In this document: piece by piece, positions 24,986 to 32,999 of the stretch
Layout: the number at the start of each line of letters is the position of its first letter
How positions within the stretch are numbered: the first letter of the stretch is position 1
Source: an uncultured Faecalibacterium sp.
Lineage (GTDB): Bacteria > Bacillota > Clostridia > Oscillospirales > Ruminococcaceae
Reading direction: 5' to 3'
Assembly: GCA_934511465.1 (NCBI GenBank)
Contig: CAKSWG010000006.1
Location: 1 to 64,000 of the forward strand
Length of the DNA stretch: 64,000 nt
Notes under the pieces: model-generated
Told to the model about the DNA's origin: nothing
The model's input: the letters and a program-made list of their open reading frames with translations, nothing else
Database searches by the model: none
Translations under genes and position numbers: made by a program

Positions 24986-25022
24986 TGCGTACGTGCGTAC
25001 CGACCATGTACGGACGTACGCA
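24986..25022. repeat. Long palindrome P, copy B
   Basis: TGCGTACGTGCGTAC, 7 bp, GTACGGACGTACGCA, with 14 of 15 arm positions pairing. Flanks (TTTTTCCTGCG before, GCGATT after) match copy A at 23075. Confidence 0.85.
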
Positions 25023-25061
25023 GCGATTAGTCCGAAAAGCGCAATATAGGGAAATACAAAG

Positions 25062-25104
25062 CAAAAAGGCAGGGCACCATCGCCATGGTGATACCCTGCC
25101 TTTG
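25062..25104. terminator. Strong hairpin, probable bidirectional terminator
   Basis: AAAAAGGCAGGGcACCAT, cgcc, ATGGTgatACCCTGCCTTT. It lies between palindrome P and the tRNA-Val terminator; the minus-strand side also has T-rich sequence. Confidence 0.7.
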
Positions 25105-25150
25105 CTCGTTTACAGTTCCGAGTAGTCCTTTCTCAGAATCTCCTGTAAAC

Positions 25151-25197
25151 AAAAAACGTACCCGAACCCTTTTTCGTAAAGAATCGGGTTCGAGTAC
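25151..25197 (-). terminator. Terminator of tRNA-Val
   Basis: On the minus strand GTACtCGAACCC, 16-nt loop, GGGTTCGgGTAC, then GTTTTTTG, starting about 9 nt after the CCA. Confidence 0.85.
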
Positions 25198-25205
25198 GAA
25201 CTGTT

Positions 25206-25281
25206 TGGTGGACGGTACAGGACTCGAACCTGTGACCTCCTGCACGTCAAGCAGATGCTCTACCAGCTGAGCTAACCGTCC
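25206..25281 (-). tRNA. tRNA-Val (GAC)
   Basis: GGACGGT at the 5' end pairs with ACCGTCC, followed by A and an encoded CCA. The D-arm is AGCTCAGCTGGTAGAGC. The anticodon loop TTGACGT carries GAC. The T-arm is ACAGGTTCGAGTCCTGT. Total 76 nt with CCA. Its 3' part is partly duplicated at 22551 and 23318. Confidence 0.97.
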
Positions 25282-25312
25282 ATATTCCGTTTTTGCCGAA
25301 ATCAGCTTGATT

Positions 25313-25341
25313 ATATTACCATACCTTCTGCCAAAAAGCAA
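25313..25341 (-). promoter_or_regulatory. Promoter of tRNA-Val
   Basis: TTGCTT (25341-25336), 17 bp, TAATAT (25318-25313) on the minus strand, 31 bp before the tRNA. Confidence 0.6.
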
Positions 25342-25444
25342 GCCCTTTTTTCAAAAAATGTAAAACTTTTTTGAAGGCACGGCGTAAAATGCCTTTTTTG
25401 CCGCGCATACGCCCATTCCGGGCTGAAATGCGGGCGGGCGCATA

Positions 25445-25473
25445 TTGCTCACACCGTTTTGGTGTGGTATAAT
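25445..25473 (+). promoter_or_regulatory. Promoter of ruvCAB with palindromic spacer
   Basis: TTGCTC (25445-25450), 17 bp, TATAAT (25468-25473). The spacer region has CACACCgttttGGTGTG, an inverted repeat overlapping the core promoter. Confidence 0.7.
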
Positions 25474-25516
25474 AAACTGATTTATAATAGGAATAGTATC
25501 GGAAGGTATTTGCAGC

Positions 25517-26029
25517 ATGAGAGTTTTGGGCATCGACCCTGGCTACGCCATCGTGGGCTGGGGCGTGGTGGATTACGGGGGCAACCGGTTTGCGCCGGTG
25601 GATTTCGGTGCGGTGTGCACCGATGCAGGCGTGCCGTTCGAGCGGCGTCTGGATGAGGTGTACACCGGCATCAAAGAGGTGATCGAGCGCACCCGGCCTG
25701 AGGTGCTGGCCATCGAAAAGCTGTTCTACCAGCACAACCAGACCACCGTGATCGGCGTGGCCGAGGCGCGCGGGGTCATTCTGCTGGCAGCGGCGCAGGC
25801 GGGCCTGCCCATCTACGAGTACACCCCCATGCAGGTCAAGCAGGCGGTCACCGGCTATGGTAAGGCCGTGAAAAAGCAGGTGCAGGAAATGACCCGCGTG
25901 CTGCTGCATCTGCCCGCCGTGCCAAAGCCGGACGATACCGCCGATGCGCTGGCAATGGCCATCACCTTCTGCCACACCAACGGCAACCAGCTCAACCGCT
26001 TTGTCCGCCGTGTGGCCGGGCCCATCTGA
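25517..26029 (+). CDS. ruvC: Holliday junction resolvase RuvC
   Basis: Cuts Holliday junctions during recombination and repair, working with RuvAB. The 170-aa product has MRVLGIDPGYAIVGWGVVD (catalytic Asp7), EVLAIEKLFYQHNQTTVIGVAEARG (catalytic Glu near 67) and PDDTADALAMAITFCH (C-terminal acidic residues near 138-142), all as in the family, with normal length. The GGAAGG ribosome site is about 9 nt upstream. ruvA follows after 10 nt and ruvB after a further 3 nt, so the three form one operon. Confidence 0.97.
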   Translation: MRVLGIDPGYAIVGWGVVDYGGNRFAPVDFGAVCTDAGVPFERRLDEVYTGIKEVIERTRPEVLAIEKLFYQHNQTTVIGVAEARGVILLAAAQAGLPIYEYTPMQVKQAVTGYGKAVKKQVQEMTRVLLHLPAVPKPDDTADALAMAITFCHTNGNQLNRFVRRVAGPI

Positions 26030-26039
26030 GGATTGAATT

Positions 26040-26651
26040 ATGATCTACTGCTTAACGGGAAAAATCGTCAAAAAAAGCATGAATGCCGTGGTGCTCAGCT
26101 GCGGCGGTGTGGGCTACTATGCCCAGTGCCCGGCCAGTGTGGCGGGGGCTTTGCCCGGTGTGGGCAGGGAAGCCACCATTTACACCGTGATGAGCGTGAC
26201 CGAGAACGATGTGAGCCTCTACGGCTTTGCCACCGAGGAGCAGCAGGCCTGCTTTGAGCTGCTGACCGCCGTGTCCGGCGTGGGGCCCAAGGTGGGCCTT
26301 GCCATCCTGAGCGTGATGGAACCGGACCGCGTGGCGCTGGCCATCTCGGCGGGCGACCACAAGGCGTTCAAGGCCGCTTCCGGCGTGGGCCCGAAGCTTG
26401 CTCAGCGCATCGTGCTGGAACTGAAGGACAAGGTGGCCAAGGGCTTTGTGGACGGCATCTCGCTGGAAGATGTGGCGGGTGCTTCCGCGCAGACGCCCGC
26501 CGCACAGAGCAGCGGTCAGGCCATTGCGGCGCTGGTATCGCTGGGCTACAGCCAGAGCGAAGCCGCACTGGCTGTTTCCAAGATCGATGCAACATTGCCC
26601 GTGGAAGAGATCATCAAACTGGCCTTGCGCAGCATGGCAGGCAGGAGGTAA
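26040..26651 (+). CDS. ruvA: Holliday junction branch migration protein RuvA
   Basis: Tetrameric junction-binding subunit that targets RuvB helicase to crossed DNA. The 203-aa protein has an N-terminal OB-fold (MIYCLTGKIVKKSMNAVVLSC, VGYYAQCPAS), two helix-hairpin-helix motifs (LTAVSGVGPKVGLAILS, about 77-93, and FKAASGVGPKLAQRIVLEL, about 112-130) and a C-terminal RuvB-contact helix bundle (AIAALVSLGYSQSEAALAV). All domains are intact. GAGGA is 7 nt before the ATG. Confidence 0.97.
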   Translation: MIYCLTGKIVKKSMNAVVLSCGGVGYYAQCPASVAGALPGVGREATIYTVMSVTENDVSLYGFATEEQQACFELLTAVSGVGPKVGLAILSVMEPDRVALAISAGDHKAFKAASGVGPKLAQRIVLELKDKVAKGFVDGISLEDVAGASAQTPAAQSSGQAIAALVSLGYSQSEAALAVSKIDATLPVEEIIKLALRSMAGRR

Positions 26652-26654
26652 AGG

Positions 26655-27710
26655 ATGCAGGACGAGACTGCGCTGTACGGCGCAAAAATGATGCAGCCCG
26701 GCATGACGGCGGCGGACAGCGAGGAAAACAACCTCCGCCCGCAGTACCTTGAGGACTACATCGGGCAGGAAAAGGTCAAGCAGAACCTGAAAATTTACTT
26801 GGAAGCCGCCAAGCGGCGCGGTGAACCCATGGACCACATCCTGCTCTACGGCCCGCCGGGCCTTGGCAAGACCACGCTGGCGGGCATCATTGCCAACGAG
26901 ATGGGGGTGCAGATCCGCATCACCAGCGGCCCGGCCATCGAGAAGCCCGGCGACCTTGCCGCCCTGCTGACCAACTTGCAGGAGGGCGATGTGCTGTTCA
27001 TCGACGAGATCCACCGTCTGTCCCGGCAGGTGGAAGAGGTGCTGTATCCGGCGCTGGAAGACTATGCGCTGGATATCATGATCGGCAAAGGCCCCAGCGC
27101 CCAGAGCATCCGTATCAACCTGCCGCGGTTCACGCTGGTGGGTGCCACCACCCGTGCAGGCCAGATCACCGGCCCCCTGCGCGACCGCTTTGGCGTGCTG
27201 CTCAAGCTGGAGCTGTACGGCCCGGACGAGCTGAGCCGCATCATCCAGCGCTCGGCAGGCATTCTGGACCAGCCCATCACGCCGGAGGGTGCCTACGAGC
27301 TGGCAAAGTGCAGCCGGGGCACCCCCCGCGTAGCCAACCGCTTTTTGAAGCGCATCCGCGACTTTGCCACCGTGCTGGGCGATGGCATCATCGATCAGGA
27401 TGTGGCCCTCATGGGCCTCAAGCGGATGGACGTGGACGCGCTGGGGCTGGATGAGCTGGACCGCAGCCTGCTGCGCGCCATCATTGAAATGTACAACGGC
27501 GGCCCGGTGGGTCTGGAAACGCTGGCGGCGGCTCTGGGTGAGGAGGCCGTCACGCTGGAAGACCTGTGTGAGCCGTACCTGATGCAGATGGGCTTTCTGA
27601 CCCGGACGCCGCGGGGCCGCTGTGCCACCCGGCTGGCCTACGAGCATCTGGGCCTGAAAGCGCCGGAGACCGGCGCGCCCGAAGAAAACGGGCAGCAGAG
27701 TTTATTCTGA
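26655..27710 (+). CDS. ruvB: Holliday junction DNA helicase RuvB
   Basis: Hexameric AAA+ motor that drives branch migration with RuvA. The 351-aa protein has [19 protein letters not shown] near the start, Walker [10 protein letters not shown] (about 66-74), Walker [16 protein letters not shown], sensor motif LVGATTRAG, arginine-finger region LRDRFG, and the C-terminal winged helix ending [20 protein letters not shown]. Length is normal. GGAGG precedes the ATG, which is 3 nt after the ruvA stop. Its TGA shares a base with the first base of repeat copy 5. Confidence 0.97.
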   Translation: MQDETALYGAKMMQPGMTAADSEENNLRPQYLEDYIGQEKVKQNLKIYLEAAKRRGEPMDHILLYGPPGLGKTTLAGIIANEMGVQIRITSGPAIEKPGDLAALLTNLQEGDVLFIDEIHRLSRQVEEVLYPALEDYALDIMIGKGPSAQSIRINLPRFTLVGATTRAGQITGPLRDRFGVLLKLELYGPDELSRIIQRSAGILDQPITPEGAYELAKCSRGTPRVANRFLKRIRDFATVLGDGIIDQDVALMGLKRMDVDALGLDELDRSLLRAIIEMYNGGPVGLETLAAALGEEAVTLEDLCEPYLMQMGFLTRTPRGRCATRLAYEHLGLKAPETGAPEENGQQSLF

Positions 27711-27836
27711 CCCTCTCAGGCCGCTTCGCGTCCAGCTCTCCCGAGGGGGAGAGCTTTATGAGCAGTAGCCGGAAGATGCAAAAAGCTCCCCCTTTCGGGG
27801 GAGCTGGCAATGCCGCAAGGCATTGACTGAGAGGGT
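27710..27836. repeat. Palindromic intergenic repeat, copy 5
   Basis: ACCCTCTCAG at the left and CTGAGAGGGT at the right are perfect inverted ends. Inside are GGCCGcttCGCGTCC, AGCTCTCCC/GGGAGAGCT, AGCTCCCCC/GGGGGAGCT and AATGCCgcaaGGCATT hairpins around a spacer. The first base is the A of the ruvB TGA. Confidence 0.9.
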
Positions 27837-27866
27837 TCTTCTTTCTATAGAAAGTGGGGTATTATT

Positions 27867-29222
27867 ATGGGAAAGTATTTTGGAACCGACGGCGTGCGCG
27901 GTGTAGCGGGCGCAGACCTGACCTGTGAGCTGGCGATGAAGATCGGCCGCGGCGCTGCTGCGGTACTGACCGGAAGCACCGGCCACCGTCCGCGCATCCT
28001 CATCGGCAAGGACACCCGCCAGTCCGGTGATATGCTGGAAGCGGCCCTGACCGCAGGTCTGTGCAGCGTGGGCGCGGACGTGGAGAGCCTTGGCGTTCTG
28101 CCCACGCCTGCTGTGGCCTATCTGGTGGGCAAGTACAATGCCGACGCCGGTATTGTGATCTCGGCCTCCCACAACCCGATGGAGTTCAACGGCATCAAGA
28201 TCTTTGCCGGTACCGGCTACAAGCTGCCGGACGAGGTGGAGAACAAGATCGAAGCCTACATCGACAACGACTGCGCGGGCATCGAGCTCAAGACCGGCGC
28301 CGAGGTGGGCCGCGTGTCCAGACGCGACGACGGTTTGCAGGACTATGTGGACCACCTGTACGAGTCCGTGCATGGCGATCTGACCGGCCTGAATGTCTGC
28401 ATCGACTGTGCAAACGGCGCATCCGCCGCCGTGGCGCAGAAGCTGTTCCCCCGTCTGGGCGCGAAGTGCACCTTTATCGGCGTGGACCCGGATGGCCAGA
28501 ACATCAACAAGGGCGTGGGCAGCACCCACCTCGACAATCTGGAAAAGGCCGTGGTGGAAGGCGGCTTTGACTGCGGCATCGCCTTTGACGGCGATGCCGA
28601 CCGCTGCCTTGCCTGCGACGAAAAGGGGCAGGAGATCGACGGCGACAAGATCATTGCCCTGCTGGCTTTGACCATGAAGGAAAAAGGCCGTCTGGACGGT
28701 GACACCGCTGTGGTCACGGTGATGTCCAACCTCGGCTTCATCAAGTATATGGAAAGTCAGGGCATCAGCACCGAAAAGACCGCCGTGGGCGACCGCTACG
28801 TGCTGGAAAACATGCGCGAGAACGGCTACGCCATCGGCGGCGAGCAGAGCGGCCATGTGATCCTGCTGCACCATGCCACCACCGGCGACGGTGAGCTGAC
28901 CGCCGGCAAGCTGCTCAAGCTGCTGGCGGAGAGCGGCAAAAAGATGAGCGAGCTGAACGGCATCTACGCCCAGTACCCGCAGGTGCTGGTGAATGTGACC
29001 GCCAACGCCGCTCAGAAAAAAGCCTACAAAGAGGACGAAGTTCTGGCCGGTTTCATTGAGAACGAGCAGCAGAAGCTCATGGGCATGGGCCGCGTGCTGG
29101 TGCGGGTGTCCGGCACCGAGCCGAAGATCCGCGTGATGGTGGAAGGGCAGAATCTGGACGCCATCCATCGCTGCGCCGAGCGCATCGTGGATAAGGTCAA
29201 CCAGCGCATTCTGGGCCAGTAA
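27867..29222 (+). CDS. glmM: Phosphoglucosamine mutase
   Basis: Converts glucosamine-6-phosphate to glucosamine-1-phosphate for UDP-GlcNAc and peptidoglycan synthesis, in the cytosol. The 451-aa protein begins MGKYFGTDGVRGVAG. It has the phosphoserine loop VISASHNPMEFNGIK (catalytic Ser near 101), the metal loop DGDADRCLACDEKG (about 240-253), the sugar loop GGEQSGHVI and the phosphate-binding RVSGTEPKIRVMVEG at the C-terminus. The order fits GlmM rather than ManB. Repeat copy 5 separates it from ruvB, so it may have its own promoter, though I see no clear one. Confidence 0.96.
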   Translation: MGKYFGTDGVRGVAGADLTCELAMKIGRGAAAVLTGSTGHRPRILIGKDTRQSGDMLEAALTAGLCSVGADVESLGVLPTPAVAYLVGKYNADAGIVISASHNPMEFNGIKIFAGTGYKLPDEVENKIEAYIDNDCAGIELKTGAEVGRVSRRDDGLQDYVDHLYESVHGDLTGLNVCIDCANGASAAVAQKLFPRLGAKCTFIGVDPDGQNINKGVGSTHLDNLEKAVVEGGFDCGIAFDGDADRCLACDEKGQEIDGDKIIALLALTMKEKGRLDGDTAVVTVMSNLGFIKYMESQGISTEKTAVGDRYVLENMRENGYAIGGEQSGHVILLHHATTGDGELTAGKLLKLLAESGKKMSELNGIYAQYPQVLVNVTANAAQKKAYKEDEVLAGFIENEQQKLMGMGRVLVRVSGTEPKIRVMVEGQNLDAIHRCAERIVDKVNQRILGQ

Positions 29223-29251
29223 AAACGGATAGAAAAAGAAGGGAGGACGCT

Positions 29252-30127
29252 ATGCGCCCCGCAGATACTTGGAAAGATTATGAACTGCTGGATGCCACCG
29301 ACGGCAACCGGCTGGAGCGCTGGGGTGAGACCATCCTCATCCGCCCGGACCCGCAGGTGGTGTGGAAAACGCCCAAGCAGAGCCCTCTGTGGGCAAAGGC
29401 AGATGCGGTGTACCACCGCTCCAATCAGGGCGGCGGCGAGTGGGAGTACAAGCGCCGCCTGCCCGAAAAGTGGAAGATCAGCTGCGGCGAGGGCGAGGAT
29501 AAGCTCACCCTCATCGTCAGCCCCACCGGCTTCAAGCACACCGGCGTGTTCCCGGAGCAGGCCGTCAACTGGGCATGGTACGCCAAAAAGATCCGTGCCG
29601 CAGGCCGCCCGGTAAAGGTGCTGAACCTGTTCGGCTACACCGGCGGTGCCACGCTGGCCTGTGCGGCGGCAGGTGCCACCGTCTGCCATGTGGATGCCTC
29701 CAAGGGCATCGTGGCGTGGGGCAAGGACAATGCCGTGGCAAGCGGCCTTGCCGACCGGCCCATCCGCTGGCTGGTGGACGACTGTGCCAAGTTCGTTGCC
29801 CGCGAAAAGCGCCGCGGCAACACCTACGACGGCATCATCATGGACCCGCCCAGCTACGGGCGCGGCCCCGGCGGTGAGATCTGGAAGCTGGAGGACTGCA
29901 TCTACGACCTCATCAGCCAGTGCGAAGAGGTGCTGAGCGATACGCCGCTGTTTTTTGCAGTGAATAGCTACACCACCGGCCTTTCCCCGGCGGTGATGGA
30001 ATATATGCTCAAGACCACGCTGGTGCCCCGCTTTGGCGGGCAGACTAGCTGCGACGAGATCGGCCTGCCGGTCTCTGCCACCGGCGGCGTGGTGCCCTGC
30101 GGCGCAACCGCCATCTGGGAAGAGTGA
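29252..30127 (+). CDS. Class I SAM-dependent methyltransferase (RlmI-like, rRNA cytosine type)
   Basis: A 291-aa cytosolic methyltransferase. SAM-binding motif I is VLNLFGYTGGATLACAAAGA (about 126-145), followed by CHVDASKGIVAWGKDNA. The catalytic-type motif is IIMDPPSYGRGPGG (about 196-210), and a late FFAVNSYTTGLSP precedes the end. Together these match the RlmI/RlmK group (COG1092/COG2521-like), which modifies 23S rRNA. The N-terminal PUA domain of RlmI is not evident, so the exact target is unclear. AAGGGAGGA is about 6 nt before the ATG, 30 nt after glmM. Confidence 0.88.
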   Translation: MRPADTWKDYELLDATDGNRLERWGETILIRPDPQVVWKTPKQSPLWAKADAVYHRSNQGGGEWEYKRRLPEKWKISCGEGEDKLTLIVSPTGFKHTGVFPEQAVNWAWYAKKIRAAGRPVKVLNLFGYTGGATLACAAAGATVCHVDASKGIVAWGKDNAVASGLADRPIRWLVDDCAKFVAREKRRGNTYDGIIMDPPSYGRGPGGEIWKLEDCIYDLISQCEEVLSDTPLFFAVNSYTTGLSPAVMEYMLKTTLVPRFGGQTSCDEIGLPVSATGGVVPCGATAIWEE

Positions 30128-30142
30128 TATAAAAAGCAAGCG

Positions 30143-30177
30143 ATTTTCAACACCACACGCAGTGTGGTGTTGAAAAT
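30143..30177. other. Perfect 16-bp inverted repeat with 3-nt loop
   Basis: ATTTTCAACACCACAC, gca, GTGTGGTGTTGAAAAT. AATAATATAG follows instead of a T-run. It lies between the methyltransferase and ecfA1. It could be a terminator with weak tail, a mRNA stability element or a protein site. Confidence 0.75.
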
Positions 30178-30236
30178 AATATAGAATGGGGTACAGCCCC
30201 TTTCGGAGGGGCGCACCACCAGAAAGAGAAACACAA

Positions 30237-31076
30237 ATGGAAGAGACGATTTTAACAGCACAGAATCTGAAATTCCGCTACGACGCAGACCAGCCCGTTT
30301 ACGCACTGGACGGTGTCTCAACGGAAGTAAAGCGCGGCGAATTTGTGGCCGTGCTGGGTGCCAACGGCTGCGGCAAGTCCACTCTGGCAAAGCACTTCAA
30401 CGCCATCCTGCTGCCGGAGAGCGGCAAGGTCTACGTGGAGGGCATGGACACCGCAGACGATGACAAGATCTATGATATCCGCCAGACCGTGGGTATGGTG
30501 TTCCAGAATCCGGACAACCAGATCGTTGCCACCGTGGTGGAGGAAGACGTTGCCTTTGCACTGGAAAATCTTGGCGTGCCGCCGGAGGAGATGCGCCGCC
30601 GCGTGGACGACTCCATGAAGATGGCCGGCATCTATGAGTACCGCGAGCGTGCGCCCCACAACCTTTCCGGCGGTCAGAAGCAGCGCGTTGCCATTGCGGG
30701 CGTAGTTGCCATGCGGCCGGACTGTCTGATTTTAGACGAAGCCACCGCCATGCTGGACCCCCGGGGCCGTGAGCAGGTGATGCAGACCATCCACTACCTG
30801 AACAGGAATATGGGCATCACCGTGGTGTCCATCACCCACTACATGGAGGAAGCTGCGCAGGCAGACCGTGTGCTGGTGATGAGCAAGGGCCATGTGGTGA
30901 TGGAGGGCACCCCCAAAGAGGTGTTCAGCCAGACCGAGAAGGTGCGTTCCCTGCATCTGGACGTGCCGCAGGCCGCAGAGCTGCGGGACGAGCTGGTGAA
31001 GGCCGGCATCCCGATGCCGGAGGGCATCATCGACACCGGCGAGTGTGCACAGGCTCTGTACGAGCTGTTGCAGTAA
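30237..31076 (+). CDS. ecfA1: ECF transporter ATP-binding subunit A1
   Basis: One of the two ATPases that power energy-coupling-factor vitamin/metal uptake shared by several substrate-binding S proteins. The 279-aa product has Walker A GANGCGKST (41-49), Q-loop MVFQNPDNQIVATVVEEDVAF typical of EcfA, signature LSGGQKQRVAIAG (about 143-155), Walker B CLILDEATAMLDP and the switch His in VSITHYMEEA. The start at 30237 gives the usual N-terminus; an in-frame ATG 51 nt earlier lacks a ribosome site. It forms an operon with ecfA2 and ecfT. No S component is adjacent, which is normal for a shared module. Confidence 0.95.
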   Translation: MEETILTAQNLKFRYDADQPVYALDGVSTEVKRGEFVAVLGANGCGKSTLAKHFNAILLPESGKVYVEGMDTADDDKIYDIRQTVGMVFQNPDNQIVATVVEEDVAFALENLGVPPEEMRRRVDDSMKMAGIYEYRERAPHNLSGGQKQRVAIAGVVAMRPDCLILDEATAMLDPRGREQVMQTIHYLNRNMGITVVSITHYMEEAAQADRVLVMSKGHVVMEGTPKEVFSQTEKVRSLHLDVPQAAELRDELVKAGIPMPEGIIDTGECAQALYELLQ

Positions 31077-31091
31077 GGGGGGCGGACGCAA

Positions 31092-32012
31092 ATGGCAGAT
31101 ATCATCAAAGTAGAACATCTGAGCTACGTCTACAACCCCGGCATGCCCAACGCGGTCACTGCGCTGGACGACGTGAGCTTTACCGTAGAAGAGGGCGACT
31201 TTGTGGGCATCATCGGGGCCACCGGCTCCGGCAAGAGCACCCTCATTACCCACATGAACGGCCTGAACAAGCCCACCAGCGGCAAAATCTACATCGATGG
31301 CCGCGACCTGTGGGCCGACCCGGAAAAGATCCGGGAGTTCCGCTTCCTCACCGGTCTGGTGTTCCAGTATCCGGAATACCAGCTGTTCGAGGAGACCTGC
31401 TACAAGGACATCGCGTTCGGCCCCAAGAACATGGGTCTGGACGAAGCCGAGATCGACCGCCGCGTGCATGAAGCCGCCGATTTCGTGGGCCTTGACCCAG
31501 CCCTTTTGGAGCGCAGCCCCTTTGAGCTGTCCGGCGGCCAGAAGCGCCGTGTCGCCGTGGCGGGCGTCATGGCCATGAAGCCCCGCATCCTTGTGCTGGA
31601 CGAGCCTGCCGCCGGTCTGGACCCGGAGGGACGGGACGACATCCTGAGCGAAGTAAAGGAATACCACAAAAAGACCGGCACCACCGTGCTGCTGGTGTCC
31701 CACAGCATGGAGGACATTGCCAAGTATGCCAACCGTGTTCTCGTGATGAGCAACAAGAAAATTGCCATGTACGACACGGTGGAAAAAGTCTTTGCCCGCG
31801 CTCCGGAGCTGCTGGAGCTGGGCCTTTCCGTGCCGCAGGTGACGAAAATCTTCCTCAAGCTGCGGGAGATGGGGGTGGATGTGCCCGCCGATGTGTACAC
31901 CGTCCCCTATGCGGTCAAGATGATCCTGGAAGCCAAGCGCCGCCGGGAGGCAGGCGAGAGTCTTGTGCTCCCGCGGGAAGCAAAGCAGAAAGGAGGTGCT
32001 GCCGGATGCTGA
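31092..32012 (+). CDS. ecfA2: ECF transporter ATP-binding subunit A2
   Basis: Second ATPase of the ECF module; it pairs with EcfA1 and docks on EcfT. The 306-aa protein has Walker A GATGSGKST (42-50), LVFQYPEYQLFEETCYKDIAFGPKN (the EcfA Q-loop region), signature LSGGQKRRVAVAG, Walker B ILVLDEPAAGLDP and His in LLVSHSMED. The C-terminal extension after residue 230 is typical of EcfA2. AAGGGGGGCGG precedes the ATG. Its stop overlaps the ecfT start (ATGCTGA), so the two are translationally coupled. Confidence 0.95.
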   Translation: MADIIKVEHLSYVYNPGMPNAVTALDDVSFTVEEGDFVGIIGATGSGKSTLITHMNGLNKPTSGKIYIDGRDLWADPEKIREFRFLTGLVFQYPEYQLFEETCYKDIAFGPKNMGLDEAEIDRRVHEAADFVGLDPALLERSPFELSGGQKRRVAVAGVMAMKPRILVLDEPAAGLDPEGRDDILSEVKEYHKKTGTTVLLVSHSMEDIAKYANRVLVMSNKKIAMYDTVEKVFARAPELLELGLSVPQVTKIFLKLREMGVDVPADVYTVPYAVKMILEAKRRREAGESLVLPREAKQKGGAAGC

Positions 32013-32821
32013 GAGATATCACCATTGGCCAGCACTTCCCGGGCAACAGTCTGGTGCACCGGTTCGACCCGCGCCTGAAGCTGGTGCTGACCATCGCCTA
32101 TATCGTGCTGCTGTTTGCAGCCTCCAATCCGCTGGGCCTTACCCTTTCCATCCTGTTTCTGGCAGTGATGTACCGGGTGGCAAAGATCCCCGGCAAAATG
32201 ATCCTGAAGAGCCTGAAGCCCATCCTGCCCATCGTGGTGTTCACGGCGGTGCTCAACCTGTTCTTTGTGTCGGGCGAGGGCGAACCGCTGGTGCATATCG
32301 GGTTTTTGACCATTTATGCCGAGGGCGTGCGCTATGCGGTGCTGATGGCGGTGCGCGTCATGGCGCTCATCGCGGGCACCAGCCTGCTCACCTACACCAC
32401 CAGCCCCATCGTGCTCACGGACGCCATCGAGCAGCTGCTCAAGCCGCTGGGCAAACTGCACTTCCCGGTGCATGAGCTGGCCATGATGATGAGCATTGCC
32501 CTGCGCTTCATCCCCACCCTCATTGAGGAGACGGATAAAATCATGAACGCCCAGAAGGCCCGCGGTGCCCAGCTGGACACCGGTAAGATGACAGACCGGG
32601 TCAAGGCCCTGGTGCCGGTGCTCATCCCGCTGTTCATTTCGGCCTTCCGCCGCGCGGACGAGCTGGCCATGGCCATGGAATGCCGCTGCTACCGGGGCGG
32701 CGACGGCCGCACCCGCCTGAAGGTGCTGCGCTGCGAAAAGCAGGATTATATCGATCTGGCCGTGTGCATCGCCTGCTTTGCAGTGATCCTTGCCTCCCGG
32801 CTGGTGTTCCCGAATTTTTAA
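32006..32821 (+). CDS. ecfT: ECF transporter transmembrane subunit T
   Basis: Membrane scaffold linking the EcfA ATPases to exchangeable S components. The 271-aa protein has four to five N-terminal spans, beginning after HRFDPRLKLVLTIAYIVLLFAA. It carries the coupling-helix motifs AQKARGAQLDTG (about 190) and MECRCYRGGDGRTRLKVL (about 228), the ARG-type signatures that contact the ATPases. A final span LAVCIACFAVILASRLVFP ends the protein. AAAGGAGG lies in the end of ecfA2. The gene ends 6 bp before repeat copy 6. Confidence 0.95.
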   Translation: MLRDITIGQHFPGNSLVHRFDPRLKLVLTIAYIVLLFAASNPLGLTLSILFLAVMYRVAKIPGKMILKSLKPILPIVVFTAVLNLFFVSGEGEPLVHIGFLTIYAEGVRYAVLMAVRVMALIAGTSLLTYTTSPIVLTDAIEQLLKPLGKLHFPVHELAMMMSIALRFIPTLIEETDKIMNAQKARGAQLDTGKMTDRVKALVPVLIPLFISAFRRADELAMAMECRCYRGGDGRTRLKVLRCEKQDYIDLAVCIACFAVILASRLVFPNF

Positions 32822-32827
32822 AGAGGG

Positions 32828-32991
32828 ACCCTCTCAGGCGCTTGCGCGCCAGCTCCCCCGAAGGGGGGAGCTTTATGCGCTATAAAGGGGAAAATGTACT
32901 TCTGTTGAAAAGAACAAACTTTATCGTCCGCAGAACAAAAGCTCCCCCTTTGGGGGAGCTGGCAATGCCGGAAGGCATTGACTGAGAGGGT
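32828..32991. repeat. Palindromic intergenic repeat, copy 6
   Basis: ACCCTCTCAG and CTGAGAGGGT ends. Left arm: GGCGCttgcGCGCC and AGCTCCCCC/GGGGGGAGCT. Right arm: AGCTCCCCC/GGGGGAGCT and CAATGCCggaaGGCATTG. An AT-rich spacer of about 55 bp lies between. The right end contributes GAGAGGG at ribosome-site distance from truA. Confidence 0.9.
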
Positions 32992-32999
32992 TTTAAACT

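Noticed and set aside
22400..25300. Prophage or complete integrative element
   Set aside because: No integrase, relaxase, capsid or replication gene is present; only small genes and repeats are seen.
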